From positions 62,001 to 126,000 of the forward strand of contig NZ_JAXCLW010000004.1 of NCBI RefSeq assembly GCF_034044715.1: DNA of 64,000 nucleotides. The letters run 5' to 3'. Shown here in pieces: positions 24,859 to 32,849 of the stretch (the stretch's first letter is position 1; each line of letters begins with the position of its first letter). Below the pieces are notes generated by a model that worked only from the letters and a program-made list of their open reading frames with translations, was not told the DNA's origin and did not search any database. A program made the position numbers and the translations under genes. The stretch is from Dongia_B soli (GTDB lineage: Bacteria; Pseudomonadota; Alphaproteobacteria; Dongiales; Dongiaceae).

Positions 24859-26226
24859 TCAGCAGGCCCGAAGTTCCATCAGCGAATTGCGGCACCAGGC
24901 GCCGGCGGATTGCTCGCGCACGATCGTTTGCAAGGCCTTGTTGCGCGCTTGGCGTTCGCCAAGCGGCATGGTCAACGCCTGGTGGATCGCTTCGGCAATC
25001 TGATCCGGATCATAAGGATTGATGATGATCGCCTGATCCATGCTCTCCGCGGCGCCGGCGAATTTCGACAGGATCAGCACCCCCGGATCTTCCTCATTCT
25101 GCGCGGCGATATATTCCTTGGCGACCAGATTCATGCCGTCGCGCAAGGGCGTCACCAATCCCACATGGGCACTGCGATAGAACCCGGCCAGCAAGGACCG
25201 TGGCAGACTGCGGGTCATGTAGCGAAGCGGGACCCAGTCGAACTCGGCGAATTTGCCGTTCACCTTGCCGCAAAGTCGGTCCAGGTCGCGCTTGAGATTC
25301 TGGTAGCGAATGACATCCTCCCGCGACCGCGCCGCGACTTGCAGGTAACTGACCTTCAAGCGGTGCTGCGGGAATCGGTCAAAAAGCCGGGAATAAGCCT
25401 CAAACCGATTGGTCAGGCCCTTTGAATAGTCGAGCCGGTCGACGCCGACGATCAATTTCCGGCCGACTAGGCTTTCCTGCATCCGCTTGGCTTCCTTGCT
25501 GCCGCTCGATGCTTCCGCAGCTTTGGCAAAAGCATCTGCATCGATGCCGACCGGAATGGCGACCGCCCGTACCGAACGCTTGCCGGCGCTGAGCGTGTGA
25601 TCGGAGGTTAGCTCGGCACCAGCATATTGGACCGCGCAAGCCATGAAATTCCGCTTATCGGCTTCGGTCTGAAAGCCGACGACATCATAGTCGCAAAGAC
25701 TGGAAACAATCTCCTCGGCGCAGGGCAAAGCATCCATGATCGCAGTCGGCGCAAAGGGGATGTGAAGATAGAACCCCATACGCTGCATCTGATTGTGACG
25801 ACGTAATGCCGCCGCCAGAGGAATGAGATGATAGTCATGAATCCAGATGACATCATCAGGCCGCAGCAAAGGTGCGAGGGCTGCGGCAAAGTCCTCATTG
25901 GTCTTCAGGTAGCCCTGATAATCCTCGCGGAGAAAATCCAGCAGGCCGAGGCGGAAATGGAACAGCGGCCATAACGTGCTGTTGGAAAACCCGACATAGA
26001 AATGCTTGTAATCCTGCTCGCCGAGATCGATCGTCGCAACCGTCAGCCGCTTTCCTTCGGTGATCGTGGGCGTCGTGCTGGTTTCCTTGGCAATCTGGCC
26101 GCTCCAGCCGAACCAAAGGACATCACCCTTCAAAGCTTCTTTCAAAGCCACCGCCAGACCGCCGGCTTTCTGCTGCCGTTCGCTTGGCGGCGCGACCCTG
26201 TTTGAGACGATCACGAGACGCGCCAT
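24859..26226 (-). CDS. otsA: Trehalose-6-phosphate synthase (OtsA)
   Basis: A 455-residue GT20 glycosyltransferase that makes trehalose 6-phosphate from UDP-glucose and glucose 6-phosphate. The start MARLVIVSNRVAPP and KAGGLAVALKEAL give the N-terminal nucleotide-sugar loop. WIHDYHLIPLAAALR, VGVDRLDYSKGLTNR and LVTPLRDGMNLVAKEYIAAQ are the family signatures, with the acceptor and UDP residues present. Length is standard. I start at 26226, where the GH15 gene still overlaps by 16 bases; an upstream in-frame codon would overlap much more. It is the last gene of the otsB / GH15 / otsA cluster. Confidence 0.95.
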   Translation of the reverse strand: MARLVIVSNRVAPPSERQQKAGGLAVALKEALKGDVLWFGWSGQIAKETSTTPTITEGKRLTVATIDLGEQDYKHFYVGFSNSTLWPLFHFRLGLLDFLREDYQGYLKTNEDFAAALAPLLRPDDVIWIHDYHLIPLAAALRRHNQMQRMGFYLHIPFAPTAIMDALPCAEEIVSSLCDYDVVGFQTEADKRNFMACAVQYAGAELTSDHTLSAGKRSVRAVAIPVGIDADAFAKAAEASSGSKEAKRMQESLVGRKLIVGVDRLDYSKGLTNRFEAYSRLFDRFPQHRLKVSYLQVAARSREDVIRYQNLKRDLDRLCGKVNGKFAEFDWVPLRYMTRSLPRSLLAGFYRSAHVGLVTPLRDGMNLVAKEYIAAQNEEDPGVLILSKFAGAAESMDQAIIINPYDPDQIAEAIHQALTMPLGERQARNKALQTIVREQSAGAWCRNSLMELRAC

Positions 26227-27995
26227 ACCCCCTCCTCCCAACTCCGGCTCAAGCGGAGCGCAGAATGGATCAGTCCCACCATGGAATAGGTCTGCGGGAA
26301 ATTTCCCCAAAGCTCACCGCTATCGAGCGCGACATCTTCGCTTAGCAGTCCCACGTGATTACGGAGATCGAGAATACGCTGAAACAGGTCGCGCGCTTCC
26401 TGGTGACGGCCACAAGCAACCAATGTGTCGACATACCAGAAAGAGCAAACCAGGAACGCACTTTCCGGCATGCCGAAATCATCGGCTTCCGCGTAACGCA
26501 TCATCAATCCGTTTCGCAGGAGGCGTTGCTCGATGATACGCAATGTCGCGAGGAAATGCGGATCATTATACGAGACGAGGCCGATTTCCGGCATCAGCAG
26601 GAGGGCGGCATCGACTTCCGATCCTCCCAGGCTGCCGGCAAAATAGCCGCCTTGCTCGTTCCAGGCCCGGGCGATGATCTTCTCCCGAAGTTCCATGGCG
26701 CTGCCCAGCCATTGGGCAGCATCGTCGGTCTCTCCGACCTTGCCGGCAATCAGCCCCAAACGATGCACCGCCGCCCAGCACATCATGGCGGAAAAGGTGT
26801 GAGGCCGGCTGCGACCGCGATATTCCCAGATACCGGCATCCGGCTCCAATGCCAGGCGCTGCGCCATGATGCCGATCGGGCGGAGCTGATGATAGAGACT
26901 GAGATCGCCTGGCCGCGGCAGGCGGTCATCCCAGAACATCTGCGCTGCAGCCAGTATGACGGAACCATAGATATCATTCTGGCGTTGACCGGCCGCGGCA
27001 TTGCCGATGCGCACCGGTCCCATTCCCTGGAAACCTCTGAGACCGCTGGAAATGATCTCTTCCGTGGAAGAGCCCGGCACGATCGGATAAAGCGGCGCCA
27101 ATTCACCGAGATCCGTCGACAGCACCGCATCCAGCACATAGGTGAGGTAATTCTCCATTGTTAGCGTGGCGCCGAGACGGTTGAGCGAATGCACCGTGAA
27201 GAAGGCGTCACGCATCCAGCAATAACGGTAATCCCAGTTCCGACCGCTCCCGGCGTGTTCGGGCAGGGATGTGGTCAGAGCGGCGACAATGGCGCCGGTA
27301 TCTTCGTAGCTGCATAATTTCAGGGTGATTGCCGCCCTGATGACTGCCGATTGCCATTCAAACGGGACCGCTAGATCACGCACCCAGTCCTGCCAATAGC
27401 CGACGGTCTCTTCGAGGAATTGGCGCGCCAGGGTATCGGGCCGTTCGGGTACGCTTTCATCACTGCCGAGGAACAGATTGACCGGCCGGTGCAGAATGAA
27501 AGAGACCTCCTGGTCGATATAAGAGACCGGGATATCCGTCGTCAGGCGCAGGACAGCGGCACCTGAGACGAAGCGCATATGATTGCTGCCGAAGGTCTTG
27601 TTCGGCTGCATCGTGCCATAGCCGAAACTCGGCCGCAGCCGCACCGTAATACGGCAACGCCCATTGAGCGGCTCAATCCGGCGGATAATCATCGGGGGCC
27701 GGAATTGTCGTCCGAAGCGCTTGAAGCGCGGCGCGAAATCAACGATTCGCAGACTGGCGCCATCCTCCGCCGTCAGGATCGTTTCGACGACCGCCGTATT
27801 GCGGAGATAACGCTGCTCCGAACTGGCGAAGCGGTCCAGCTGCACATCCATGAAGCCAGATTGCGGGTCCGGATCATTGACCAGCGCATTGAATGCCGGA
27901 TCGCTGTCGAGGCGAGGGAAACAGAACCAGACATGCCGCGCCATCTTGTTGATGATGGCAGCGATGGTGCAATTGCCGATGACGGCGAAATCCAT
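26211..27995 (-). CDS. Glycoside hydrolase family 15 protein (glucoamylase/trehalase-like)
   Basis: A 594-residue GH15 protein. The N-terminal domain begins MDFAVIGNCTIAAIINKMAR. The catalytic (alpha/alpha)6 barrel shows RNWDYRYCWMRDAFFTVHSL, the signature around the substrate site. Near the end LLSEDVALDSGELWGNFPQT holds the expected general-base region. Family members hydrolyse alpha-glucosidic bonds, and some act on trehalose. Its place between otsB and otsA suggests it trims trehalose, an intermediate or a storage glucan. The ATG at 27995 is preferred; a GTG at 28004 overlaps the otsB stop (GTGA) and could also serve. No signal peptide is seen, so it should be cytoplasmic. Confidence 0.9.
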   Translation of the reverse strand: MDFAVIGNCTIAAIINKMARHVWFCFPRLDSDPAFNALVNDPDPQSGFMDVQLDRFASSEQRYLRNTAVVETILTAEDGASLRIVDFAPRFKRFGRQFRPPMIIRRIEPLNGRCRITVRLRPSFGYGTMQPNKTFGSNHMRFVSGAAVLRLTTDIPVSYIDQEVSFILHRPVNLFLGSDESVPERPDTLARQFLEETVGYWQDWVRDLAVPFEWQSAVIRAAITLKLCSYEDTGAIVAALTTSLPEHAGSGRNWDYRYCWMRDAFFTVHSLNRLGATLTMENYLTYVLDAVLSTDLGELAPLYPIVPGSSTEEIISSGLRGFQGMGPVRIGNAAAGQRQNDIYGSVILAAAQMFWDDRLPRPGDLSLYHQLRPIGIMAQRLALEPDAGIWEYRGRSRPHTFSAMMCWAAVHRLGLIAGKVGETDDAAQWLGSAMELREKIIARAWNEQGGYFAGSLGGSEVDAALLLMPEIGLVSYNDPHFLATLRIIEQRLLRNGLMMRYAEADDFGMPESAFLVCSFWYVDTLVACGRHQEARDLFQRILDLRNHVGLLSEDVALDSGELWGNFPQTYSMVGLIHSALRLSRSWEEGVWRVS

Positions 27996-28000
27996 CTGCC

Positions 28001-28756
28001 TCACTCCACGTCCCCTTTCTCCATAGCACAGAAATCAGCGAGCCAGGCGCGGACGCAGGCCGGCTGCCCCTTGAAATGCCGATCCACTTGCAAAGCGTAG
28101 CCGCCTAAGGCTTCGGCCGCTCGAAAGCCATCTTCATCGGTCACATCATCACCGATGAAAACCGGTTTGCGGCCCTTGAATGGCGGCGTTTCCATCAACT
28201 GTCGCACCGCGACGCCCTTATCGACCTGCGGACGCCGCAACTCGTAAGCCATCTTGGCAGGAAGCACGACGAAGGCACCGCCGCTCTCTTCGGCAAGACT
28301 GGCCGCAAGATCGCGCGCTGCGTCCGCTTCGGACGGCGCTCGGCGATAATGAATGCTGACACCACCGGATTTGGGTTCGATCTCGACGCCAGGGCGGGCT
28401 TGAGCAAATTTAGCAAGCTGCGGCTTCCAGGCCACTGGCCAGGCTGGTTCATGTGAAGTTGATTGAGGCGTAGCCGATTGGCCTGCGTAGCGAATGGCCG
28501 CGCCATGTTCGGCTGCGATCGTCAAGTCGACCGGGCCAAGGAGCGCCTGCACATTTATGAGCCCTCGGCCGGTAACGATGGCGATCGCCCCGTCCAGGAC
28601 GGTTTGCACACGCCTCAAGAGTGACGGCAACTCAGGCGGGACCCTGACGAGGTCGGGAGCCTCCGCAATCTCGATCAATGTGCCATCAAAATCTAAGAAC
28701 AGCGCCAGATCGGCTGACGGCTCAGGTGGAAAGTTGACTGTTTTCCCAGGCGTCAT
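28001..28756 (-). CDS. otsB: Trehalose-6-phosphate phosphatase (OtsB)
   Basis: A 251-residue HAD-superfamily phosphatase. Motif I is LALFLDFDGTLIEIAEAPD, with the nucleophile and acid Asp pair of DFDGT. IAIVTGRGL is motif II, the Lys in QVDKGVAV is motif III, and FIGDDVTDEDGF is motif IV. These are the OtsB landmarks. It removes phosphate from the OtsA product to give free trehalose, an osmoprotectant. It is first in the minus-strand cluster. I found no EcfG-type promoter before it, although trehalose genes are often stress-controlled in related bacteria. Confidence 0.95.
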   Translation of the reverse strand: MTPGKTVNFPPEPSADLALFLDFDGTLIEIAEAPDLVRVPPELPSLLRRVQTVLDGAIAIVTGRGLINVQALLGPVDLTIAAEHGAAIRYAGQSATPQSTSHEPAWPVAWKPQLAKFAQARPGVEIEPKSGGVSIHYRRAPSEADAARDLAASLAEESGGAFVVLPAKMAYELRRPQVDKGVAVRQLMETPPFKGRKPVFIGDDVTDEDGFRAAEALGGYALQVDRHFKGQPACVRAWLADFCAMEKGDVE

Positions 28757-29009
28757 TTGTCTTCATCTAGGGTACTTGGCTACCTTGCGCAACCATCAAT
28801 CGATGGGTTTCCAGGAGCAACGATAGAGACCCACCAAAACGCCAATAAAATGGCCGGGAGCTGTCATCACTTGATCGTGAGCAGGAGAAATTGGCCATAA
28901 ATATTGCATTTAAAAGTTGCATTATTCAGAGCTGAAGCTGTTCTGCCGCGGCGGCGCGCGTCTCCCAACAGCAGGCTGCAAGGGGCAAAGATGGACCGAG
29001 GATGGGTAT
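28757..29009. other. Non-coding gap between otsB and tRNA-Ser
   Basis: I see no gene or strong repeat here. It should contain the otsB promoter on the minus strand. A locally A+T-rich patch (about 28890-28930) stands out from the surrounding sequence. Confidence 0.4.
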
Positions 29010-29037
29010 TTGACTTTTGCCTGCGTCGCCGTTAGGA
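29010..29037 (+). promoter_or_regulatory. Likely promoter of tRNA-Ser
   Basis: TTGACT (29010-29015), a 16-base spacer and TTAGGA (29032-29037) give a sigma-70-like promoter. Its predicted start would be about 30 bases before the tRNA. Confidence 0.5.
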
Positions 29038-29076
29038 AAGGGCCCACATACGCCGTGTGGCAAGCTGCTCACGTGC

Positions 29077-29170
29077 GGAGGGGTGGCCGAGCGGCTGAAG
29101 GCGGCGGTTTGCTAAACCGTTATACGAGCTTAAACTCGTATCGGGGGTTCGAATCCCCCTCCCTCCGCCA
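29077..29170 (+). tRNA. tRNA-Ser(GCU)
   Basis: A class II tRNA of 94 bases including an encoded CCA. The acceptor stem is GGAGGGG with TCCCTCC. The anticodon loop TTTGCTAA is closed by CGGT/ACCG and gives anticodon GCT, which reads AGC/AGU serine codons. The long variable arm pairs ATACGAG with CTCGTAT. The T arm is GGGGG-TTCGAAT-CCCCC. All stems are complete. Confidence 0.97.
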
Positions 29171-29846
29171 TTTAATTTCCGAAATTTCCTTAATAATGCA
29201 CAAGCCCCTGCAAAGGCTCGGCTGGGATGGCATGATATTGCATCCTGATGCGCGCACTTCCCCCTCTTACGGAAACCGATAGCCGCGCCAAGCTACGCGC
29301 GGAGGTCAACGGGCAGCCGATCGAACGTCACGGAAACAATTGGACGCTCTGAGCTCGATATTCCATGCGTCTCAGGTTTGGCGGCATGTTCGATTAGATG
29401 TAGGAGCACTCAGTCCTAGATAGCATAACGGCACGGAGCGCAGCATTGCTGTCCGCACGCACTCTTCAGACAGAAGAGCCATGCTGGCTGAATATCCCAT
29501 CTTTGCAACCGATCAACATGACCTGCGGTGACGGCTATCACAGGTCAATTCCCGGTCCCTTGAAGAATAACAGAGGCGCACGAAATCGCTTGCAGGCTGC
29601 GTCGCTAGTGCGGCGCCGCTGCGATGGAGCTCTCACATGTCGCTGTGAGATCGGCAGAAACGCCGTGGCAACTCGGATATCTGCTATATGAAAGTAGGTG
29701 GTAAGTGTCATTTGTGCTTGCGATGAAACGTAGAGAGATTTACAGAAACATCGGTTGCCGCTGTCTCTGCAACGTAATGATCTCTCCCGCCCGAGAAACG
29801 CTCGCTATCTGCGAGCCGTCTTTTTGAATTCATCCTCGTGAGTTTG
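29171..29846. other. Long non-coding stretch after tRNA-Ser
   Basis: About 680 bases without a convincing gene. A 34-codon frame at 29248-29352 is too short and lacks a ribosome site. A perfect 7-bp hairpin (TCTCACA/TGTGAGA, 29631-29650) and a terminator-like hairpin at 29800-29825 are present. There is no integrase or recognisable phage remnant, although tRNA-Ser genes are common integration sites. The stretch could hold a small RNA or decayed DNA. Confidence 0.4.
29800..29825 (+). terminator. Terminator-like hairpin with T-run
   Basis: GCTCGC (29800-29805) and GCGAGC (29811-29816) pair around TATCT and are followed by CGTCTTTTT. This is a plausible plus-strand intrinsic terminator, although no gene is annotated upstream after the tRNA. 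Confidence 0.5.
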
Positions 29847-29870
29847 CTCGCCGGAAATTTCTCCGGAGAG
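29847..29870 (+). other. Leader hairpin before small lipoprotein copy 1
   Basis: CTC-g-CCGGA pairs with TCCGG-a-GAG with one mismatch. It lies 55 bases upstream of the copy-1 start codon, matching the place of the copy-2 hairpin (30213-30246) while differing in sequence. Confidence 0.5.
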
Positions 29871-29925
29871 CCTGCCTTTCTGTCTCCGTGCCTTGTCAAC
29901 TCGCGCATCATGATGGAGTAAACTG

Positions 29926-30066
29926 ATGATACGCAAAGCATTCGCTCTCTTGGCTGTTTGCCTGCTCTTCACCGCCGCCGCTTGCGACAAGGAGGCGACG
30001 CAAAAAGGGCTCGCAAAACAACTTGAGGCCGTCACCGGTCGGACACATGGTGGACCAGCCCACTAA
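29926..30066 (+). CDS. Tiny putative lipoprotein, copy 1
   Basis: A 46-residue peptide starting MIRKAFALLAVCLLFTAAAC and continuing DKEATQKGLAKQLE. A basic start, a hydrophobic core and TAAAC before a charged tail look like a lipoprotein signal with Cys20 as lipidation site; Ala at the -3 position makes the lipobox imperfect. The size recalls entericidin-type lipoproteins, but the sequence is not one I can name. GGAG sits eight bases before the ATG. The near-identical copy 2 begins 371 bases downstream. Conservation of the coding frame, with mostly conservative or third-position changes between copies, supports real translation. Confidence 0.72.
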   Translation: MIRKAFALLAVCLLFTAAACDKEATQKGLAKQLEAVTGRTHGGPAH

Positions 30067-30212
30067 TACCTCCAAGTTATAACGATCAGGCTCAAATCTG
30101 TTCCGGCCGCAGATCGCAGATGGCTATCGTGCCGCCACAGCGCTCTGCGGCCGCCATGGTGGCGGGATGTAGCGACAGTGCGAAGCCAAACAGCTACCCT
30201 CCGGTCTTGTTC

Positions 30213-30246
30213 CTCGTCGCACGCTTGCATATAAGCGTGCGACGAG
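30213..30246 (+). other. Perfect leader hairpin before small lipoprotein copy 2
   Basis: A 14-bp perfect inverted repeat: CTCGTCGCACGCTT at 30213-30226 and its complement at 30233-30246, around GCATAT. It lies 50 bases before the copy-2 start codon. No T-run follows, so it is a leader structure or protein site rather than a classic terminator. Confidence 0.65.
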
Positions 30247-30296
30247 CCGCCTCTCTTTCACCGTTTTCAATTCGCGCATCATGACGGAGTAAACTG

Positions 30297-30434
30297 ATGA
30301 TACGCAAAGCACTTGCCCTGCTGGCTGTTTCCTTGCTTTTCACCGCTGCCGCTTGCGACAAGGAAGCAACGCAAAAGGCGCTTGCAAAACAGCTTAACGC
30401 CAACGAGCGGAACGGCGGCGGGCCAAGCCGCTAA
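30297..30434 (+). CDS. Tiny putative lipoprotein, copy 2
   Basis: A 45-residue peptide starting MIRKALALLAVSLLFTAAAC and continuing DKEATQKALAKQLN, clearly a duplicate of copy 1. The first 33 residues differ at only four positions; the tails diverge (NANERNGGGPSR here). The ribosome site and surroundings (GCGCATCATGA, GGAGTAAACTG) are also conserved. The predicted product would be anchored in a membrane through Cys20. Function is unknown; small envelope-stress lipoproteins or toxin-like entericidins are possible parallels. It precedes the GST gene on the opposite strand. Confidence 0.72.
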   Translation: MIRKALALLAVSLLFTAAACDKEATQKALAKQLNANERNGGGPSR

Positions 30435-30551
30435 AGGCGAGGTGCGCCTCGATCCCCGGCAAACCGCCATTGATGTCAGCCGAATCGAAGATGGCTGAGA
30501 GGTCGCCGTCGGTCCTCCCAGCTGCGTGCAGATATCTTGTCGAGACGAGAT

Positions 30552-31175
30552 TTAATCGCTATCTAGCAACTTCATGGCGCGTTGTACCGCCGGCCTCGTA
30601 CCGATCGCTTTCTTCCACCTGAGAATGTTAGGAAAGTCAGCGAAGTCGAAGCCAAAATTCCCCAGTCCCTTGACCCAAGGCCAGCAGGCAATATCGGCGA
30701 TGGAATAGTCGTCGGCCAGATAAGCTGCCTCGTTGAGACGCTTTTCCATCACTCGTGCCAACCGCCCCACTTCATTGGTGTAGCGGTCGATCGCATAGGG
30801 AATACGTTCAGGCGCCGCGCTACGAAAATGATAGCATTGTCCAAACATCGGCCCGATGCCCCCCATCTGGAACATCAGCCATTGCAAGGTGTGGTATCGG
30901 GCATGTGGATCTGTGGAAAGGAATTGACCGGTCTTTTCCGCCAGGTAGATCAGAATGGCACCGGATTCGAAGATGGTGATCGGCTGGCCTCCTGGGCCGT
31001 CATTATCAATAATGGCCGGAATTTTGCTGTTCGGGTTGATGCGCAGATAGGCGGGGTCGAATTGCTGCCCGGCGCTGATATCCACTTTGTGCAGGCGAAC
31101 AGGCAATCCGGTCTCTTCGACCATGATATGGATCTTATGCCCGTTGGGCGTGCCCCATGTATAAAGATCGATCAT
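30552..31175 (-). CDS. Glutathione S-transferase, YfcG/Ure2p-like (Nu class)
   Basis: A 207-residue GST. The thioredoxin-fold domain begins MIDLYTWGTPNGHKIHIMVE. The TPNGHKI segment and later NPNSKIPAI and FESGAILIYLAEKTG are those of the YfcG group, which works as a disulfide-bond oxidoreductase with glutathione rather than as a classic conjugating enzyme. The helical C-terminal domain includes YSIADIACWPWV, the N-capping box of GST folds. The start follows GAAGGGATAT. It is divergent from the hotdog thioesterase gene across 132 bases. Confidence 0.92.
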   Translation of the reverse strand: MIDLYTWGTPNGHKIHIMVEETGLPVRLHKVDISAGQQFDPAYLRINPNSKIPAIIDNDGPGGQPITIFESGAILIYLAEKTGQFLSTDPHARYHTLQWLMFQMGGIGPMFGQCYHFRSAAPERIPYAIDRYTNEVGRLARVMEKRLNEAAYLADDYSIADIACWPWVKGLGNFGFDFADFPNILRWKKAIGTRPAVQRAMKLLDSD

Positions 31176-31307
31176 TATATCCCTTCAAATTTTGCGGGAT
31201 TTCCGCCAGCCCTGTGACAAACAGTTTTGGCGATTTCGCTTGTGCTGGCAAGGTCGACCTCACATCATCCCGCCCGACTGTTATGACAGAATGCGGATTC
31301 GATCAGA

Positions 31308-31745
31308 ATGCTTTCACCGGAAGTCGATCAGCAAAGCCTCAGCGGCTACAGCAAGCTGTTGGAATATCGCCTGCACCGGGCGGATCGCGGCTATGCGGAG
31401 GTGGTGCTGACGATTGGGCCGCAACATCTGAACCGATTGGGCGTACTGCATGGCGGTGTGCTCGGTACATTGATCGATTCCGCCACCGGCTATGCCGTCG
31501 CTTTCGCTGACTCGCCCACCAAAATGAAGCCGGCCGTAACACTATCTTTTAACGTGCAGTTCTTGGGGCAAACCCGGGCTGGCGATCAGCTTATCGCGAC
31601 GGGGAGACATATCGGCGGCGGCAAGACGATCGCTTATGCGACGGCCGAGGTCCACACCACCGAGGGGCGCATTATCGCCCGCGGTGATGCGGTCTATCGT
31701 TTTCTCGATGAACGAAAAGTCGGCGGCGCCGGCAGCGGCCCGTAG
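31308..31745 (+). CDS. PaaI-type hotdog thioesterase
   Basis: A 145-residue hotdog-fold protein. The central motif LGVLHGGVLGTLIDSATGYA contains the HGG turn and the Asp on the long helix expected for PaaI-like acyl-CoA thioesterases. VTLSFNVQFLGQTRAGDQLI then gives the following strands. Such proteins cleave acyl- or phenylacetyl-CoA esters as dimers or tetramers in the cytoplasm. Enoyl-CoA hydratase-like genes occur at 32850 and 60816, but not in the same operon, so the substrate remains open. Confidence 0.88.
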   Translation: MLSPEVDQQSLSGYSKLLEYRLHRADRGYAEVVLTIGPQHLNRLGVLHGGVLGTLIDSATGYAVAFADSPTKMKPAVTLSFNVQFLGQTRAGDQLIATGRHIGGGKTIAYATAEVHTTEGRIIARGDAVYRFLDERKVGGAGSGP

Positions 31746-31793
31746 TGCCGCAACAAGTTGCGGCTAGCACGTCGAACAGCAACTACTGTCGCG

Positions 31794-32195
31794 CTATCGG
31801 CGCGGGAGGGAGAAGTCGACCGAACGGCCTTTTTTGTCCCGCGGCCGATCGATGGGTGCCAACCCAAGGCGGTGATATTCCTGCGCCAGCGTGCCGGTCA
31901 AGGCATGCCAGCACATGCGCAGATCTGCGATATAGCCGAAGAACGGGTTGATCACCATCAACGACTTGTTGCGTTCGATCCAATGGTGGGAGCCGATGGC
32001 CATAACATAACCGCAGGCAAAGCCGGCTCCGACAATCAGCACTTCATCAAGAAGGAAACCGGCTCCGGCGAATGTGATCCCCGTAGCCGTCGCCGCATAA
32101 TGCCAAGCACGCGTGCCTCGTTTACGGTGGGCATCGAGATATTCCGCCCAGAATCGTCCGAAACTGCGGCGCGCATCGGCGGATGGCTGCTTCAT
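31794..32195 (-). CDS. DUF962 / Mpo1-like protein, copy A
   Basis: A 133-residue membrane protein of the DUF962 (Mpo1, yeast YGL010w) family. YLDAHRKRGTRAWHYAATAT supplies the two spaced histidines. AIGSHHWIERNKSLMVINPF and GYIADLRMCWHALTG form the second conserved block. Yeast Mpo1 is an iron-dependent dioxygenase that shortens 2-hydroxy fatty acids; bacterial members are uncharacterised to my knowledge. I start at the ATG after GGGAGGACAG, not the longer frame reaching 32261. It is downstream of copy B by 140 bases, and both are on the minus strand. Confidence 0.8.
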   Translation of the reverse strand: MKQPSADARRSFGRFWAEYLDAHRKRGTRAWHYAATATGITFAGAGFLLDEVLIVGAGFACGYVMAIGSHHWIERNKSLMVINPFFGYIADLRMCWHALTGTLAQEYHRLGLAPIDRPRDKKGRSVDFSLPRR

Positions 32196-32335
32196 CTGTC
32201 CTCCCTCTCCCCCAGCAACTTGGCACGCTATCTGAATGCAAAAATCGAGAGAAAGTTGCATCGCGACGTGTCATTTCACCGAGACGTGACCGTGCCCAAA
32301 TGGCGGACCCTGGCAAAAGGTCGGATGGAGAACGA

Positions 32336-32722
32336 TCAGACAGTCGTCTGTTTAGCCAGGCTATTTGTCGCTTGAGGCACGGATACCAACCCAAGCCGGA
32401 GATATTCCCGCTGCAACCCGCCGGTCAGGGCAAGCCAGCACATCCTTACATCAGCGAGAGCACCATAAAACGGATTGATGGCGATCAGAGGCTTATTTCC
32501 CTCGATCAGGCGATGCGAACCAATCGCCAAAGCAATCGCACAGCTCATGCCGCCCGCGAGCACGAGCAGTTCGTCAAAGAGCGCCGAAACGATACTGGTG
32601 ACAATGCCGATAGTCGTCGCCAGGTAATGACAGAGCCTTGTCGCTGGTTTCCGATGGGCGTCGAGATATAACCTCCAGAATTCGCTGAATTGCAATGGTT
32701 GCCGGCGAGGATTTATCGACAT
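32336..32722 (-). CDS. DUF962 / Mpo1-like protein, copy B
   Basis: A 128-residue paralogue of the neighbouring gene. It has the same landmarks: FWRLYLDAHRKPATRLCHYL, then AIGSHRLIEGNKPLIAINPF and GALADVRMCWLALTG. By hand alignment about 55 of 100 positions are identical to copy A, so the duplication is not recent. Both keep the paired histidines, which argues that both are active. Two or three hydrophobic segments predict an inner-membrane location. A role in fatty-acid or sphingoid alpha-oxidation is inferred only from the yeast member. Confidence 0.8.
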   Translation of the reverse strand: MSINPRRQPLQFSEFWRLYLDAHRKPATRLCHYLATTIGIVTSIVSALFDELLVLAGGMSCAIALAIGSHRLIEGNKPLIAINPFYGALADVRMCWLALTGGLQREYLRLGLVSVPQATNSLAKQTTV

Positions 32723-32849
32723 GAAAGCCCCTTCCCTGTTTCCGCCGCCTTGCGACGGCGGCTTTCTTCAAAGATGCTCTTTTTGGATTTCTATCATGAA
32801 TAGCAGGCACGGACCGCGATGGTCTGTCAACACTTGAAAATAATGGTGC

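Noticed and set aside
29248..29352. 34-codon open frame after tRNA-Ser
   Set aside because: It is short, has no ribosome site and no recognisable family.
29708..30470. Minus-strand frames opposite the tiny lipoprotein genes
   Set aside because: They repeat only because the plus-strand genes are duplicated. They have no ribosome sites, and their products do not look like proteins.
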